A DNA stretch of 64,000 nucleotides from Actinomycetospora straminea (GTDB lineage: Bacteria > Actinomycetota > Actinomycetes > Mycobacteriales > Pseudonocardiaceae). Location of the stretch: NCBI RefSeq assembly GCF_028737255.1, contig NZ_JAQZAN010000004.1, forward strand, positions 62,001-126,000. The letters run 5' to 3'. The notes below the pieces were generated by a model that searched no databases, was not told the DNA's origin, and saw only the letters and a program-made list of their open reading frames with translations. The translations under genes were made by a program, and so were the position numbers. The stretch's first letter is position 1, and each line of letters starts with the position of its first letter. This document shows, piece by piece, positions 42,847-51,488 of the stretch.

Positions 42847-44059
42847 CGAAGGCGACGAGCGCGAGCAGCGCGACGATGCCGGCGAAGACGACGCCCGCGG
42901 TGACCGGCCCGAACGCCGCGGACGCGACGCCCTCGCCGACCACGGGCAGCGAGATGCCGACGTAGAGCACGAGGAAGAAGCTCGACGCGACCTCGCTGCG
43001 CCGCTCCGGCGGGCTGCCGGCGTTCACCGCGCCCAGCCCGGCGCGGAAGCTCATGCCCTGCCCGACGCCCGCGACCGCGGCCCCGGCCACGAGCAGCGCG
43101 AGCGAGGCCAGCGCGAGCGCGGATCCGACGCCGGCGGCGCCGACGACGAGCGCGGCGCAGCCGACGAGCAGCGAGCGGCGCTCCGGCAGCCGCGACGACG
43201 CGATCTGCCCGATCGTCGACGCCCCGAGCAGCGTGAACACGACGAGCCCGGTGACGAGGTGGTCCCGCACGCCGAGGACCTGGCCGAGGAACGACGCCGA
43301 GACCGCGGTGAACAGGCCGAGCACCGCGAACCCGGCGAACCCGGCGATGGCCGCGCGCACGAACACCCCGCGGACCTCGGGCGGCACCGCGACCCGCTGC
43401 GGGCGCCAGCTGACCGGGCCGTCGGTGCGCTCGGTCGGGTCGACCACCCGCCACAGGAACGCCCCGACCACCAGCACCATGCCGATGTGCACCGCGTACG
43501 GGAGGGACAGCGGTGCGGGCAGGTACTCGGCGAGGGCGCCGGCGACGACGGGGCCCAGGCCCAGCCCGAGCATGTTCACGCAGGCGGCCGCGAGGCTGTA
43601 GCGGCTCTGCCGGCCCGCCGGCGCCAGGTCGACGAGGGCGGCGGTGGCCGTGCCGGTGAAGATGCCGGCCGAGAGCCCGGAGAGCACGCGCCCGGCGAAG
43701 AGCGCCGGGACGCTGTCCGGGACGAGGAACACGGCGCTGGAGACGGCGGCCAGCGCGAGGCCCGGCAGCAGCACGGCGCGGCGCCCGAGCTGGTCGGACA
43801 GCCGCCCGAAGAACAGCAGGGCCAGCATCACGCCCACGGCGTACGTCGCGAAGACGAGGGTCACCACGACCCCGCCGAACCCGAGCTCCTGCTCGTAGAT
43901 CGGGTAGAGCGGCGTCGGCAGCGTCGCGCCGAGCATCGTGACCAGGAACGCGAGGGCGACGACCACCGCGGCCGTCGGGCCCCGCAGTCCCCGGGCGGGG
44001 CGGGTGGTCTCGGTCGACGAGCTGATGGTGGTTCTCCGTCCGGCGGTGCGCGATCGCAC
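42812..44059 (-). CDS. MFS transporter
   Basis: 415 aa, GTG start (no other start codon is available nearby). Twelve hydrophobic segments; TLPTPLYPIYEQELGFGG near TM1 and GRLSDQLGRRAVLLPG after TM2 (motif A) are typical of an actinobacterial DHA1 exporter group. The start region is covered by a large palindrome (44037-44067). Substrate unknown. It is convergent and overlapping with the IclR gene. Confidence 0.8.
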   Translation of the reverse strand: MRSRTAGRRTTISSSTETTRPARGLRGPTAAVVVALAFLVTMLGATLPTPLYPIYEQELGFGGVVVTLVFATYAVGVMLALLFFGRLSDQLGRRAVLLPGLALAAVSSAVFLVPDSVPALFAGRVLSGLSAGIFTGTATAALVDLAPAGRQSRYSLAAACVNMLGLGLGPVVAGALAEYLPAPLSLPYAVHIGMVLVVGAFLWRVVDPTERTDGPVSWRPQRVAVPPEVRGVFVRAAIAGFAGFAVLGLFTAVSASFLGQVLGVRDHLVTGLVVFTLLGASTIGQIASSRLPERRSLLVGCAALVVGAAGVGSALALASLALLVAGAAVAGVGQGMSFRAGLGAVNAGSPPERRSEVASSFFLVLYVGISLPVVGEGVASAAFGPVTAGVVFAGIVALLALVAFVSLLLQRRAAG

Positions 44060-44067
44060 GCCGGACG
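44037..44067. promoter_or_regulatory. Large palindrome at the MFS start codon
   Basis: CGTCCGGCG-g-TGCG (44037-44050), loop CGAT, CGCACGCCGGACG (44055-44067): 13 paired positions with one bulged G. It covers the start codon of the minus-strand MFS gene. It may be a repressor operator or an mRNA hairpin that limits translation. Confidence 0.45.
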
Positions 44068-44120
44068 GCGTTCCCCCGCCGCGCCGGCCCCATACCGGCG
44101 CGACCGGGGGTGTGACCGGA

Positions 44121-45278
44121 CTAGCGCCCCGGGATCGGCTTGCCGGAGAACAGGTACTTCTGCGCCAGCGCCACCGGGTCGTACGCGGCCGGCGTCGCCT
44201 CCTCGGGCGCGGCGGTCACCGTCACGGGGCGGGTCTGCACGATGCAGACCGGGTCGCCGGCCCGCCGGTGCCGGCTGATCACCCACTCCACGTCCACCGG
44301 GTGGCCGTAGTGGTCCTCGATGGCGCGGACCGCGGCGCAGATCGCGCCGATCTGCTCGTCGTCGAGCACGCGGCGGTCCGCCAGCTTGGCCGGCATGTCG
44401 ATCTCGGTGACGGCGCCGACCGCGAAGTCGAACGCCGACACGATCCGCTTGTGCGCGACGTCGTACTTGAGGACCCGGCCGTCGGCCTTGCCGATCTCGA
44501 CGTGGTCGGGATCGACGAGGCCCTGCACGATCGCCTCGCCCCAGCCCCAGCTGGTCTCGACGACGATCCGGTCGGCCTTGCCGGTCACCGGGTGGACCGA
44601 GAACGCCACGCCCGACGCGCGGGCGTGGATGAGCTCGATGACCCCGACGGCGATCGGCATCGCGTGGTGGCTGATGCCGCGGCGCAGCCGGTAGGCGAGC
44701 GCCCGGCCGGTGAACAGCGAGCCCCAGCAGTTGCGGACCGCGTCGAGCACCCGCTCGATGCCCGACACCCCGAGGTAGGTGTCGAAGATGCCGGCGAACG
44801 AGGCGTCCGCGGCGTCCTCGCCGGTGGCCGACGAGCGCACCGCGACCGGCACGTTGACGTCGACGGCGCGCAGGCAGAGCTCCTCGTAGGCCTCGGTGAG
44901 CCGGGCGGTGAGGTGCTCGCCGATCGGGGTGTCGCGGAACATCGCGCGGATCGCGGCCGAGGCCTCCTCGACCTCCGCCTCGGACGGTGTCGCGCCGAGC
45001 CGCTCGATCACCGCGTCGATCCGCGCGTCGAGGCCCGACTCGGAGCAGTGCCGGGCGTAGGCGTCGACGGTGACGGCGAAGCCCTGCGGGACCTCCACCC
45101 CCGACTGCAGGAGCTCCGCGAGCCGCCCCATCTTCGAGCCGCCGGCCGCGATCGCGCGCTGCGGGTCGACCTCGTCGATCCAGACGACGGCGTCGCAGCT
45201 GTGCACGGGCTCGGCCGTCCCGCTGGTACCGCTGCTCCCGCTGGCCTCGGGGGACCCGAGGGGGTCGGTCACGCTCAT
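44121..45278 (-). CDS. Dikinase pair 1: ATP-binding (PEP-synthase N-domain) subunit
   Basis: 385 aa, ATG with GGAGG six bases upstream. After a low-complexity start (SPEASGSSGTSGTAEP) comes the ATP-grasp domain of PEP synthase/PPDK: GGSKMGRL (46-53), VRSSATGED (147-155), ETSWGWGEAIVQG and a terminal VQTRPVT. It lacks the swivelling histidine and substrate domains, which are on the preceding gene. Split enzymes of this type include phenylphosphate synthase, which phosphorylates phenol with ATP. It is 20 bases after its partner. Confidence 0.85.
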   Translation of the reverse strand: MSVTDPLGSPEASGSSGTSGTAEPVHSCDAVVWIDEVDPQRAIAAGGSKMGRLAELLQSGVEVPQGFAVTVDAYARHCSESGLDARIDAVIERLGATPSEAEVEEASAAIRAMFRDTPIGEHLTARLTEAYEELCLRAVDVNVPVAVRSSATGEDAADASFAGIFDTYLGVSGIERVLDAVRNCWGSLFTGRALAYRLRRGISHHAMPIAVGVIELIHARASGVAFSVHPVTGKADRIVVETSWGWGEAIVQGLVDPDHVEIGKADGRVLKYDVAHKRIVSAFDFAVGAVTEIDMPAKLADRRVLDDEQIGAICAAVRAIEDHYGHPVDVEWVISRHRRAGDPVCIVQTRPVTVTAAPEEATPAAYDPVALAQKYLFSGKPIPGR

Positions 45279-45298
45279 GGCTGCCTCCGGCGCGGCGG

Positions 45299-47077
45299 TC
45301 ACCCGGCGACCCCCGCAGGGGTCTCGGCGACGCCGGACGTGGTGGTGGGTGCCTTCGTGAGGATGGTGACGGTGCCGTTCGTCCCGTCGACCTCGATCTC
45401 GTCGCCGTCGGAGATCGACAGCGTCGCGACGCCGACCGCGGTGACCGTCGGGACGCCGTACTCGCGCCCGACGATCGCCGCGTGGGACAGCATGCCGCCT
45501 CCGTCGCACACCGCACCCGCGATCTTGCCGAAGGCCGGCGTCCAGTTCGGCGACGTCGACTCGCAGACGAGGATCGAGCCGGGCTCGAGGCGGTGCAGGT
45601 CGTCGGAGGACTGCAGCACCCGGGCGATGCCCCGCGCCGTGCCCTTCGCGGCCGCGACGCCGGACATCACGGTCTGCCGGGCCGCGTCGGGGTTCTGCAC
45701 GGCCTTGATCGACTGCGGGTTCAGCCCGAAGATCTCGATGAGGATCGGGTCCTCGACCGCCTCGGGGATGGTGCCGAGCACCTTGGGCATCTCGCCGCGC
45801 TTGGCGTGCCAGTGGTCGAAGTACTGGCGGCGGTCGGCGACGAGGCTCTTGAGCTCGCCCGCGTAGGGCCGGCGTCCGGCGGCGACGTCCATGAGCTCCG
45901 GCCAGAACAGGTAGAGCATGTCGTCCTTGTGGTCGGCGCCCTGGCGCCGCGCCAGCTCCTGGCAGCCCCACCGCAGCGGGAGCATGACCTTGAGGTCGAT
46001 GTAGTAGTTGTGGTCGTCCTGCCACCAGGGGAAGTTGGCCTCCTGGTTGGACCGCAGGCCGGCGTCGAAGACGGCCTGCTCCTCCCGGGTCAGGCCCGAC
46101 CGCGCGTTCTCGATGGCCGTGTCGCGCTCGGCGAGCGCGTTGCGGGCGGCGGCCTCGAAGTCGTGGTCCTCGGGTCGCTTGAGGAAGGTCTTGACCAGGC
46201 CCAGGGCGACCGAGTTGTCCTCGATCCAGCTCGGGACGCCGACGTCGCAGGTCGCCTCCGCGCGCCAGCCGTAGACCTGCAGGAAGTCGTCGAACTCGGT
46301 CAGCCAGGTCGACGCGGCGCCGCCGTGGCGCGCGAGGGCGTCGCGCAGCTCGTGCGGCTCGTGGGTCTCGAAGACGTCGGCGAGGCCCAGCTGCCGGGCG
46401 CGGCCGGCGAGCCGGTCCAGCTCGCGGTCCGTCTCCATGATCTTGGTGTCCTCGCCCTGGAGGAACTTGCCGATCTCGTTGGGGTTGATCCCCATGTCGG
46501 CGCAGGCCCCGTAGAAGCCGAGGAAGTTGGCGAGCATCGGGTACATGACGCCGAAGTGGATCTCCATGGCGCGCTTGTGGTAGCGGCGGCCCTGGCCCAG
46601 CAGGTCGCTGAGGTCCGGCGTGCCGGCGAAGTCCACGCCGCGGAAGTACTGCCAGGTGGCCTCGAGCTCGTCGCGGCCGCTCTCCCAGATCGAGCGGTAG
46701 TTCTGCAGGAAGTGGGGGAGGTTCGTCGCGATGCGGTTGGCGCGCGCACCGATCTCGCGGGGATCGGTCTCGGGGAGCGCACAGCCGTAGAGGTGCGTGC
46801 CGGCGAACCGGGCGGTGACGCCGCGCCCCGGGGGCAGGGGCAGCGACTCGGCGGCGTGCTGGGTGCCCCAGCAGTAGCCGTCGCCGCTCCACAGCGTCGC
46901 CGCGAGCGGGGTCAGGCCGCGCGACCAGTGGAAGTCGAGGAACCAGAACCCCTGCTCGTCGCCCGGCCGGAAGGGGCTCGCCGGGTCGACGATCCACGGC
47001 ATCTCGAAGTGCTCGGGCCGGTATCCCGGGTACCACTCGCCCGTGGCGAACTCGTCCACCGGCACCACGTTGGCCAT
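45299..47077 (-). CDS. Dikinase pair 1: phosphohistidine (PEP-utilizing mobile domain) subunit
   Basis: 592 aa from ATG 47077 (GGAGG six bases upstream). Residues 1-~480 form a helical domain resembling the substrate module of phenylphosphate synthase/rifampin phosphotransferase types. The C-terminal swivelling domain has TSPNWTPAF and GGGMLSHAAIVGREYGVPTV with catalytic His532. Expected cycle: partner transfers pyrophosphate from ATP to His532, which phosphorylates an aromatic hydroxyl. The identity of the substrate is inference. Palindrome S4 lies upstream. Confidence 0.83.
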   Translation of the reverse strand: MANVVPVDEFATGEWYPGYRPEHFEMPWIVDPASPFRPGDEQGFWFLDFHWSRGLTPLAATLWSGDGYCWGTQHAAESLPLPPGRGVTARFAGTHLYGCALPETDPREIGARANRIATNLPHFLQNYRSIWESGRDELEATWQYFRGVDFAGTPDLSDLLGQGRRYHKRAMEIHFGVMYPMLANFLGFYGACADMGINPNEIGKFLQGEDTKIMETDRELDRLAGRARQLGLADVFETHEPHELRDALARHGGAASTWLTEFDDFLQVYGWRAEATCDVGVPSWIEDNSVALGLVKTFLKRPEDHDFEAAARNALAERDTAIENARSGLTREEQAVFDAGLRSNQEANFPWWQDDHNYYIDLKVMLPLRWGCQELARRQGADHKDDMLYLFWPELMDVAAGRRPYAGELKSLVADRRQYFDHWHAKRGEMPKVLGTIPEAVEDPILIEIFGLNPQSIKAVQNPDAARQTVMSGVAAAKGTARGIARVLQSSDDLHRLEPGSILVCESTSPNWTPAFGKIAGAVCDGGGMLSHAAIVGREYGVPTVTAVGVATLSISDGDEIEVDGTNGTVTILTKAPTTTSGVAETPAGVAG

Positions 47078-47143
47078 CTGATCCTCCTCGACGATGAGCG
47101 CCCGATCACCGTTCATCGCCGCGCCGCTGTGAGGCAAGCAACA

Positions 47144-47162
47144 CGTTCCGCCACCGCGAACG
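47144..47162 (-). promoter_or_regulatory. Regulon operator S4 (dikinase pair 1)
   Basis: CGTTCCG-CCACC-GCGAACG, centre 47153. A weak -10 (AACGGT on the minus strand, 47113-47108) lies 45 bases away. It overlaps S5 by two bases, giving a two-site divergent control region. Confidence 0.6.
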
Positions 47163-47179
47163 TTGCCCGCCGCCGAACG
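47161..47179 (+). promoter_or_regulatory. Regulon operator S5 (SDR gene)
   Basis: CGTTGCC-CGCCG-CCGAACG, a weaker copy whose outer CGTT/AACG is kept. The centre (47170) is 52 bases before the GTG at 47222 and 43 from the 3' T of TAGGGT (47208-47213). The position matches the other sites exactly. Confidence 0.5.
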
Positions 47180-47221
47180 GGCCTCTGGTGTGCCACTCGT
47201 GGACCCCTAGGGTCACGCGCC

Positions 47222-47989
47222 GTGGGAGATCGTGCGGACCCGCTCCTCGCCGTCGTCGTCGGGGCCACCGGCGCGCTGGGCGGGGCGATCGTGCGCCGGC
47301 TGCGGGACCGCGGCCTGCCGGTGCTCGCCGTCGCCCGGTCCGCGGAGGCGGTCGCGGCGCTGGCCGCCGACGACGAGGGCGTGCTCCCCTGCGCCGCGGA
47401 CATCGGCGACGACGCCTCCGGCCCGGTGATCGCCGAATCCCTGGCGGCGCGCGGGCTGCCGGTGCGGATGGTCGTGCAGGCCGCGGGCCTGCCGGCGCTG
47501 GGTGGCCTCGACGCCGTGGAGCCGGCGGCGCTGGGCGCGGCGGTCGCGCTCAAGGTCGGCGGCCTGCTGCGCCTGGTCCGCGCGGCCGAGCCGTGGCTGG
47601 GGGAGGGCTCGCGGATCGTCGCCCTCGGCGGGCACTACGGCGCCGAGCCCTCGCCGCACGTGCCGGGGGCGGGGGTCACCAACGCGGCGCTCGCGAACCT
47701 CGTCCGCCAGCTCGCCGACGCGTACGGACCGCGCGGGATCACCGCGCACCTCGTCGCCCCCGGGCCCGCCGACACCGAGCGCCTGCGCCGGCTCTCGACC
47801 GCGCAGGCCGAGGTCCGGGGCGTGGACGTCGAGGCGGTCCTCGCCGAGCGGCGCGCCGAGTCCCCGCTGGGCGCGCTCGTCACCCCCGAGCAGGTCGCGT
47901 GGGCCGTCGCGACCCTCCTCGACCCCGAGGCCTCGGCCCTCACCGGCTCCACCCTCGCCCTCGACATGGGGGCGCGCCGGGGCGTCTGA
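47222..47989 (+). CDS. SDR-family protein with degenerate catalytic motif (aromatic regulon)
   Basis: 255 aa, GTG start eight bases after a TAGGGT -10 box, so probably leaderless. The cofactor motif GATGALGG is intact and the C-terminus ends in LTGSTLALDMG, but the YxxxK region reads GAGVTN, lacking both Tyr and Lys. Its activity is uncertain. Placement under operator S5, divergent from dikinase 1, ties it to the aromatic pathway. It is one of two degenerate SDRs in the window (the other at 2287). Confidence 0.72.
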   Translation: MGDRADPLLAVVVGATGALGGAIVRRLRDRGLPVLAVARSAEAVAALAADDEGVLPCAADIGDDASGPVIAESLAARGLPVRMVVQAAGLPALGGLDAVEPAALGAAVALKVGGLLRLVRAAEPWLGEGSRIVALGGHYGAEPSPHVPGAGVTNAALANLVRQLADAYGPRGITAHLVAPGPADTERLRRLSTAQAEVRGVDVEAVLAERRAESPLGALVTPEQVAWAVATLLDPEASALTGSTLALDMGARRGV

Positions 47990-47997
47990 CCCCGGCG

Positions 47998-48825
47998 TCA
48001 GGGCGGCGCCACCGCCATCACGGCCTCGACGACCGCGGGCCCGTGGCCGAGCACGGCGTCGTTGTGGTCCGCGCCGGGCACGGCCACGACCCGCCCGCCG
48101 GCCGCCGCGGCCACCGCCCGGCTCTGGGCCGGCGGGATGATGCGGTCGGCCTCGCCGAGGACCACGACCGTCGGCACGCGGGTGCCCGCCACGGTCTCGA
48201 CGACGGGGAAGCGGTCGGTCAGCAGGGCGCGGACCGGCAGGAACGGGTAGGCGAGCTCGCCGACGGCGGCGAGGTCGATGAACGGCGAGCGCAGCACCAT
48301 CCCGGCGGGCGGCGCCTCCGTCGCGAGCCGGGCGGCCACCGCCGACCCGAGGCTCTCGCCGAGGTGGATCAGCCGGTCCGGGGCGACGCCGCGCTCGCGG
48401 ACGAGGTGCTCGCGGGCCGCGCGGGCGTCGGCGAGCAGCCCGTCCTCGCTCGGGCGTCCCGGGTTGCCGCCGAAGCCCCGGTAGTCGAACAGCAGCACGT
48501 CGAGCCCGCGTGCGGTGAGCGCGGCGGCGAGGGGCGCGCGCAGCGACCGGTCGCCGGCGTTCCCGTTCGTCACCAGCACCGTGACGTCGCGGCGCTCGCC
48601 CTGCGCCGGGGCGAACCACGCGCCGAGGCGCAGCCCGTCGGCGGTGGTGAGCACGACGTCCTCGCCCTGCGCGAGCATCGTGCCTGCCGGCGGGACCGGC
48701 CCCGACGAGGGCAGGTAGACCAGCTCACGCTGGAACCACCACAGCCCGCCGACCAGCACGAGCGCCGCCACGACCAGCACCGCGACGACCGTCGCCACCG
48801 GTCCGATCAGCGCACGCACCGCCAC
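47998..48825 (-). CDS. Membrane-anchored alpha/beta hydrolase (BEM46/ABHD13-like)
   Basis: 275 aa. One N-terminal transmembrane helix (about 8-32), then an alpha/beta hydrolase domain with oxyanion region NGNAGDRS, DYRGFGGNPG, nucleophile GESLGS, an acid in GEADRIIP and catalytic His in GADHNDAV. It is probably anchored on the outer face of the membrane. The substrate is unknown. Convergent with the SDR gene, with an eight-base gap. Confidence 0.8.
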   Translation of the reverse strand: MAVRALIGPVATVVAVLVVAALVLVGGLWWFQRELVYLPSSGPVPPAGTMLAQGEDVVLTTADGLRLGAWFAPAQGERRDVTVLVTNGNAGDRSLRAPLAAALTARGLDVLLFDYRGFGGNPGRPSEDGLLADARAAREHLVRERGVAPDRLIHLGESLGSAVAARLATEAPPAGMVLRSPFIDLAAVGELAYPFLPVRALLTDRFPVVETVAGTRVPTVVVLGEADRIIPPAQSRAVAAAAGGRVVAVPGADHNDAVLGHGPAVVEAVMAVAPP

Positions 48826-48859
48826 CCACCTCCCGGTGTCGATGATGACGTGCCCGATT

Positions 48860-48878
48860 CGTACCGTCTGGCGGAACG
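48860..48878 (+). promoter_or_regulatory. Possible regulon operator S8 (formyltransferase)
   Basis: CGTACCG-TCTGG-CGGAACG; extended, TTCGTACCG and CGGAACGAA pair with one mismatch. Same 7-5-7 form, but here it overlaps a TACCGT -10 box (48862-48867), so it would act as a repressor site or be coincidental. Confidence 0.4.
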
Positions 48879-48911
48879 AACGGCACGGGGAGTCCGGACC
48901 GGGAGGTGCTC

Positions 48912-49823
48912 GTGGACGTCGCGATCGTCGCCGAGGAGGCCGCGGGGGCGCGCGCCCTGCAGCGGGTCGCCCGTAGCGACCACCGTCCCGTCGTCGTGCT
49001 CACCGCGAGCAGCCCTGACGACGCCGGCTCGGTGGCCGCGACGGCCGCCGGCCTCGGCGTCCCGACCCTGCCCGCCGACCGCGTCCGCGACCCCGCCCTG
49101 GCCGACGACCTGCGCGCCCGCGGCGTGGACGTGCTGCTCAACGTCCACTCGCTGCACCTCGTCCGCCCGGAGGTCCTCGACGCGCCGCGCCTCGGCGCGT
49201 TCAACCTCCACCCCGGCCCCCTGCCCGAGTGCGCGGGCCTCAACGCCCCGAGCTGGGCGATCGCGCGGGGCCACACCGAGCACGGGGTGACGCTGCACTG
49301 GATGGAGGCCGGGATCGACACCGGCGACGTCGTCGACCAGGTCCGGTTCCCGATCACGCCCGACGACACGGGGCTCACGGTGTCGGTGCGCTGCATCGGC
49401 CACGGGCAGGAGCTCGTCGACCGGCTGCTCGGCCACCTCGACGCGGGCACCGTGCCCCGCCACCCCCAGGACCGCAGCGCCCGGCGGTACTTCGGACGCG
49501 GGGTGCCGCACGAGGGCCGGGTGCCCTGGTCGGCGCCGGCCGACGAGGTCCTCGCCTTCCTGCGGGCCTGCGACTACGGGCCCTACCCCTCGCCCTGGGG
49601 CGTGCCGCGGACCTCCCGGAACGGCGCCGGGGAGATCGGGATCGTGCGCGCGGCGGCCACCGGGCGGTCCTCCGCGGGCCACGCGCCCGGCGAGGTGGAC
49701 CGCGACGACGAGGGCCCGGTCGTCGCCACCGCCGACACCTGGATCCGCCCGCGCCGGGTCGTCGTCGACGGCCGGGGGACCGACCCGGCCGAGGTGCTGG
49801 CGGCGGGGGACCGGCTCTCCTAG
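48912..49823 (+). CDS. Formyltransferase family protein (Fmt/ArnA-like)
   Basis: 303 aa from GTG 48912, which is preferred over GTG 48906 because GGGAGG (48901-48906) then has proper spacing. The N-terminal domain has the formyl transferase site: FNLHPGPLPECAGLNAPSWAI with Asn-His and GVTLHWMEAGIDTGDVV with the Asp. It uses 10-formyltetrahydrofolate to formylate an amine. It is not the housekeeping Fmt by context (no def or tRNA genes). Presence in an aromatic cluster suggests an amino-sugar, amino acid or aminophenol-derived substrate. Confidence 0.75.
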   Translation: MDVAIVAEEAAGARALQRVARSDHRPVVVLTASSPDDAGSVAATAAGLGVPTLPADRVRDPALADDLRARGVDVLLNVHSLHLVRPEVLDAPRLGAFNLHPGPLPECAGLNAPSWAIARGHTEHGVTLHWMEAGIDTGDVVDQVRFPITPDDTGLTVSVRCIGHGQELVDRLLGHLDAGTVPRHPQDRSARRYFGRGVPHEGRVPWSAPADEVLAFLRACDYGPYPSPWGVPRTSRNGAGEIGIVRAAATGRSSAGHAPGEVDRDDEGPVVATADTWIRPRRVVVDGRGTDPAEVLAAGDRLS

Positions 49824-49832
49824 CCCGATCCG

Positions 49833-50555
49833 TCAGACGACCTGCAGGCCCAGCGCCCGGCACACGTCCGCGGCCTGGGCGGTCGACACGATCGCGCCCC
49901 GCAGCACCGCCGGCGTGTCCGGGGTGATCTCGCCGAGGTCGGCCCCGCGCAGGTCGGCGCCGGCCAGCCGGGCGTGGGTGAGGTCGGTGCCGCGCAGCGC
50001 GCAGTCGGTGAGGACCGCGTCGCGCAGGTCGGCGCCGGACAGGTCGGCGTCGGAGAGGTCGACCCGCTCGAGGCGCCAGCCCCGCAGAGCGGCGTCGGCG
50101 AGCCGGGCCAGGGCGAGCGAGCAGCCGTCGACGCTGAAGGTGACCGCGAGGCTGCGCATGCCGGTGAGGTCGGCGCCGATCATGCGGCAGTCGCGGAACG
50201 CCGTGTCGGTGAGGCGGGTGCCGACGAGGCGGGCGCGGGAGAGGTCGACGCCGGTGAGGACCGCGTCGGTGAGGTCGGCGTCGGAGAGGTCGGCCTCGGC
50301 CAGCGAGCCGCCCTCGACCGTCGCGCCGTCGAGCACCGCGCCGCGCAGCCGCGTCCTCGTCAGCGTGCAGCGCTCGAGCGTCGCGGCGCCGAGGTCGACC
50401 CCGGAGAGGTCGAGCTCGGTGAGGTCGCAGCGCCGGAGCACCCACCGGCCGCCGTCGGACAACGCCTCGCGGACCGCCTCGGGGTCGGCGCCGGAGAGGT
50501 CGACGTCGGTGACCTCGGGGCCGAGCTCCAGGGCGGCGAGGGGGTCGGTGCGCAC
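49833..50555 (-). CDS. Pentapeptide-repeat protein
   Basis: 240 aa. Tandem A(D/N)LXX repeats throughout (for example LSGADL, LTDAVLTGVDLSRARL, LRGADLGE), predicting a right-handed quadrilateral beta-helix. A non-repeat N-terminal ~30 residues and C-terminal ~30 residues cap the helix. Size and form resemble MfpA/Qnr-type DNA mimics that protect gyrase, but most family members have no known role. Convergent with the formyltransferase gene. Confidence 0.82.
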   Translation of the reverse strand: MRTDPLAALELGPEVTDVDLSGADPEAVREALSDGGRWVLRRCDLTELDLSGVDLGAATLERCTLTRTRLRGAVLDGATVEGGSLAEADLSDADLTDAVLTGVDLSRARLVGTRLTDTAFRDCRMIGADLTGMRSLAVTFSVDGCSLALARLADAALRGWRLERVDLSDADLSGADLRDAVLTDCALRGTDLTHARLAGADLRGADLGEITPDTPAVLRGAIVSTAQAADVCRALGLQVV

Positions 50556-50573
50556 GGGCGCCGAGTCTGCTCC

Positions 50574-51086
50574 TCAGCCGGGGATCGGGGCCCCGGAGGG
50601 CACGCCGGCGTCCACGTAGGCCCGGTAGAGCTCCTCCCACGCCGGGGTGCGGCCCCCGGGGGCACCGCCGGGCGTGCCGGCGAGCGCGGCGTCGAGGGCG
50701 TCCAGGCACAGGTCCCACCCGGCGGCGTTGCGCGAGGCGCCGTCGCGCTCCTCCATGACGTGGGTGAACGTCAGCCGCGTGCGGCCGTCGCGCAGCGTCT
50801 CGACCTCGAACCACAGCTGCTCGCCGCCCCACGAGAACCCCACGCGGTGCGGCGGCTCGTGGACCAGGACCTCGCCGCCCCCGCCGTCGCCGTCCTCCTC
50901 GAAGGAGAAGGTGACCGCCGCGCCCGGCGCCCACGACGACGCCGCGACCCGGGCGGGGAACCAGTGCGCGAGCTCGTCGGGGTCGGTGAGCAGCGTGAAC
51001 ACCCGGTCGGCGGGGTGGTCGTACTCGCGGACGAAGCGCAGCGCGGGGCGGCCGTCGATCTCGAGGTAGCTGCCGGTGGGGCTCAC
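50574..51086 (-). CDS. SRPBCC (AHSA1-like) domain protein
   Basis: 170 aa from a GTG overlapping the ArsR stop by four bases. A START-like fold is indicated by REYDHPADRVFTLLTDPDELAHWFP and LTFTHVMEERDG...GWDLCLDALDAAL. ArsR-SRPBCC pairs are common in actinobacteria; the SRPBCC protein binds a hydrophobic ligand or acts as a co-chaperone-like factor. Exact function unknown. Confidence 0.8.
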   Translation of the reverse strand: MSPTGSYLEIDGRPALRFVREYDHPADRVFTLLTDPDELAHWFPARVAASSWAPGAAVTFSFEEDGDGGGGEVLVHEPPHRVGFSWGGEQLWFEVETLRDGRTRLTFTHVMEERDGASRNAAGWDLCLDALDAALAGTPGGAPGGRTPAWEELYRAYVDAGVPSGAPIPG

Positions 51087-51433
51087 GGGGTGTCCTTCCG
51101 TGGATCGGTCTCCTCGAGTCGCCGGCCGAGGGCGTCGAGGCTGTCGGACCACAGCCGCCGGTAGGGCGCGAGCCAGGCGTCGAGGGCGACGAGCGGTGCG
51201 GGGTCGACCTCGTACACGCGCCGCTGGGCCTCGGGTCGCGCGCGCACCAGCCCCGCCTCGCGCAGCACCCGCAGGTGCTTCGACGTGCTGGGCTGGCTGA
51301 GCGCGAGCAGGTCGACGAGCTCACCGACCGCCCGGGGCCGCTCGCGCAGCAGCCCGAGCATGGCCCGGCGGTGCGGGTCGGCGAGCGCCGTCCACGTGCC
51401 GGCGTCGGGGGCGGTGGTCACGGCGTCGAGCAT
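51083..51433 (-). CDS. ArsR-family transcriptional regulator
   Basis: 116 aa. Winged helix (about 12-85: TWTALADPHRRAMLGLLRERPRAVGELVDLLALSQPSTSKHLRVLREAGLVRA). No cysteine metal site is visible, so it belongs to the non-metal ArsR group that pairs with SRPBCC proteins. Direct repeats ATGCCGCAT/ATGCCGCGC lie at the start codon and may be its operator. Confidence 0.85.
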   Translation of the reverse strand: MLDAVTTAPDAGTWTALADPHRRAMLGLLRERPRAVGELVDLLALSQPSTSKHLRVLREAGLVRARPEAQRRVYEVDPAPLVALDAWLAPYRRLWSDSLDALGRRLEETDPRKDTP

Positions 51434-51488
51434 GCCGCATCGGGAATATGCCGCGCAAGGCATAAGGCGGTCGCGTGGCGCCGCGCGC

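Noticed and set aside
44121-47077. Housekeeping PEP synthase or PPDK split by a frameshift
   Set aside because: Both parts have their own start sites and ribosome-binding sites, a second pair has the same split, and the C-terminal PEP-binding barrel of PEP synthase is absent.
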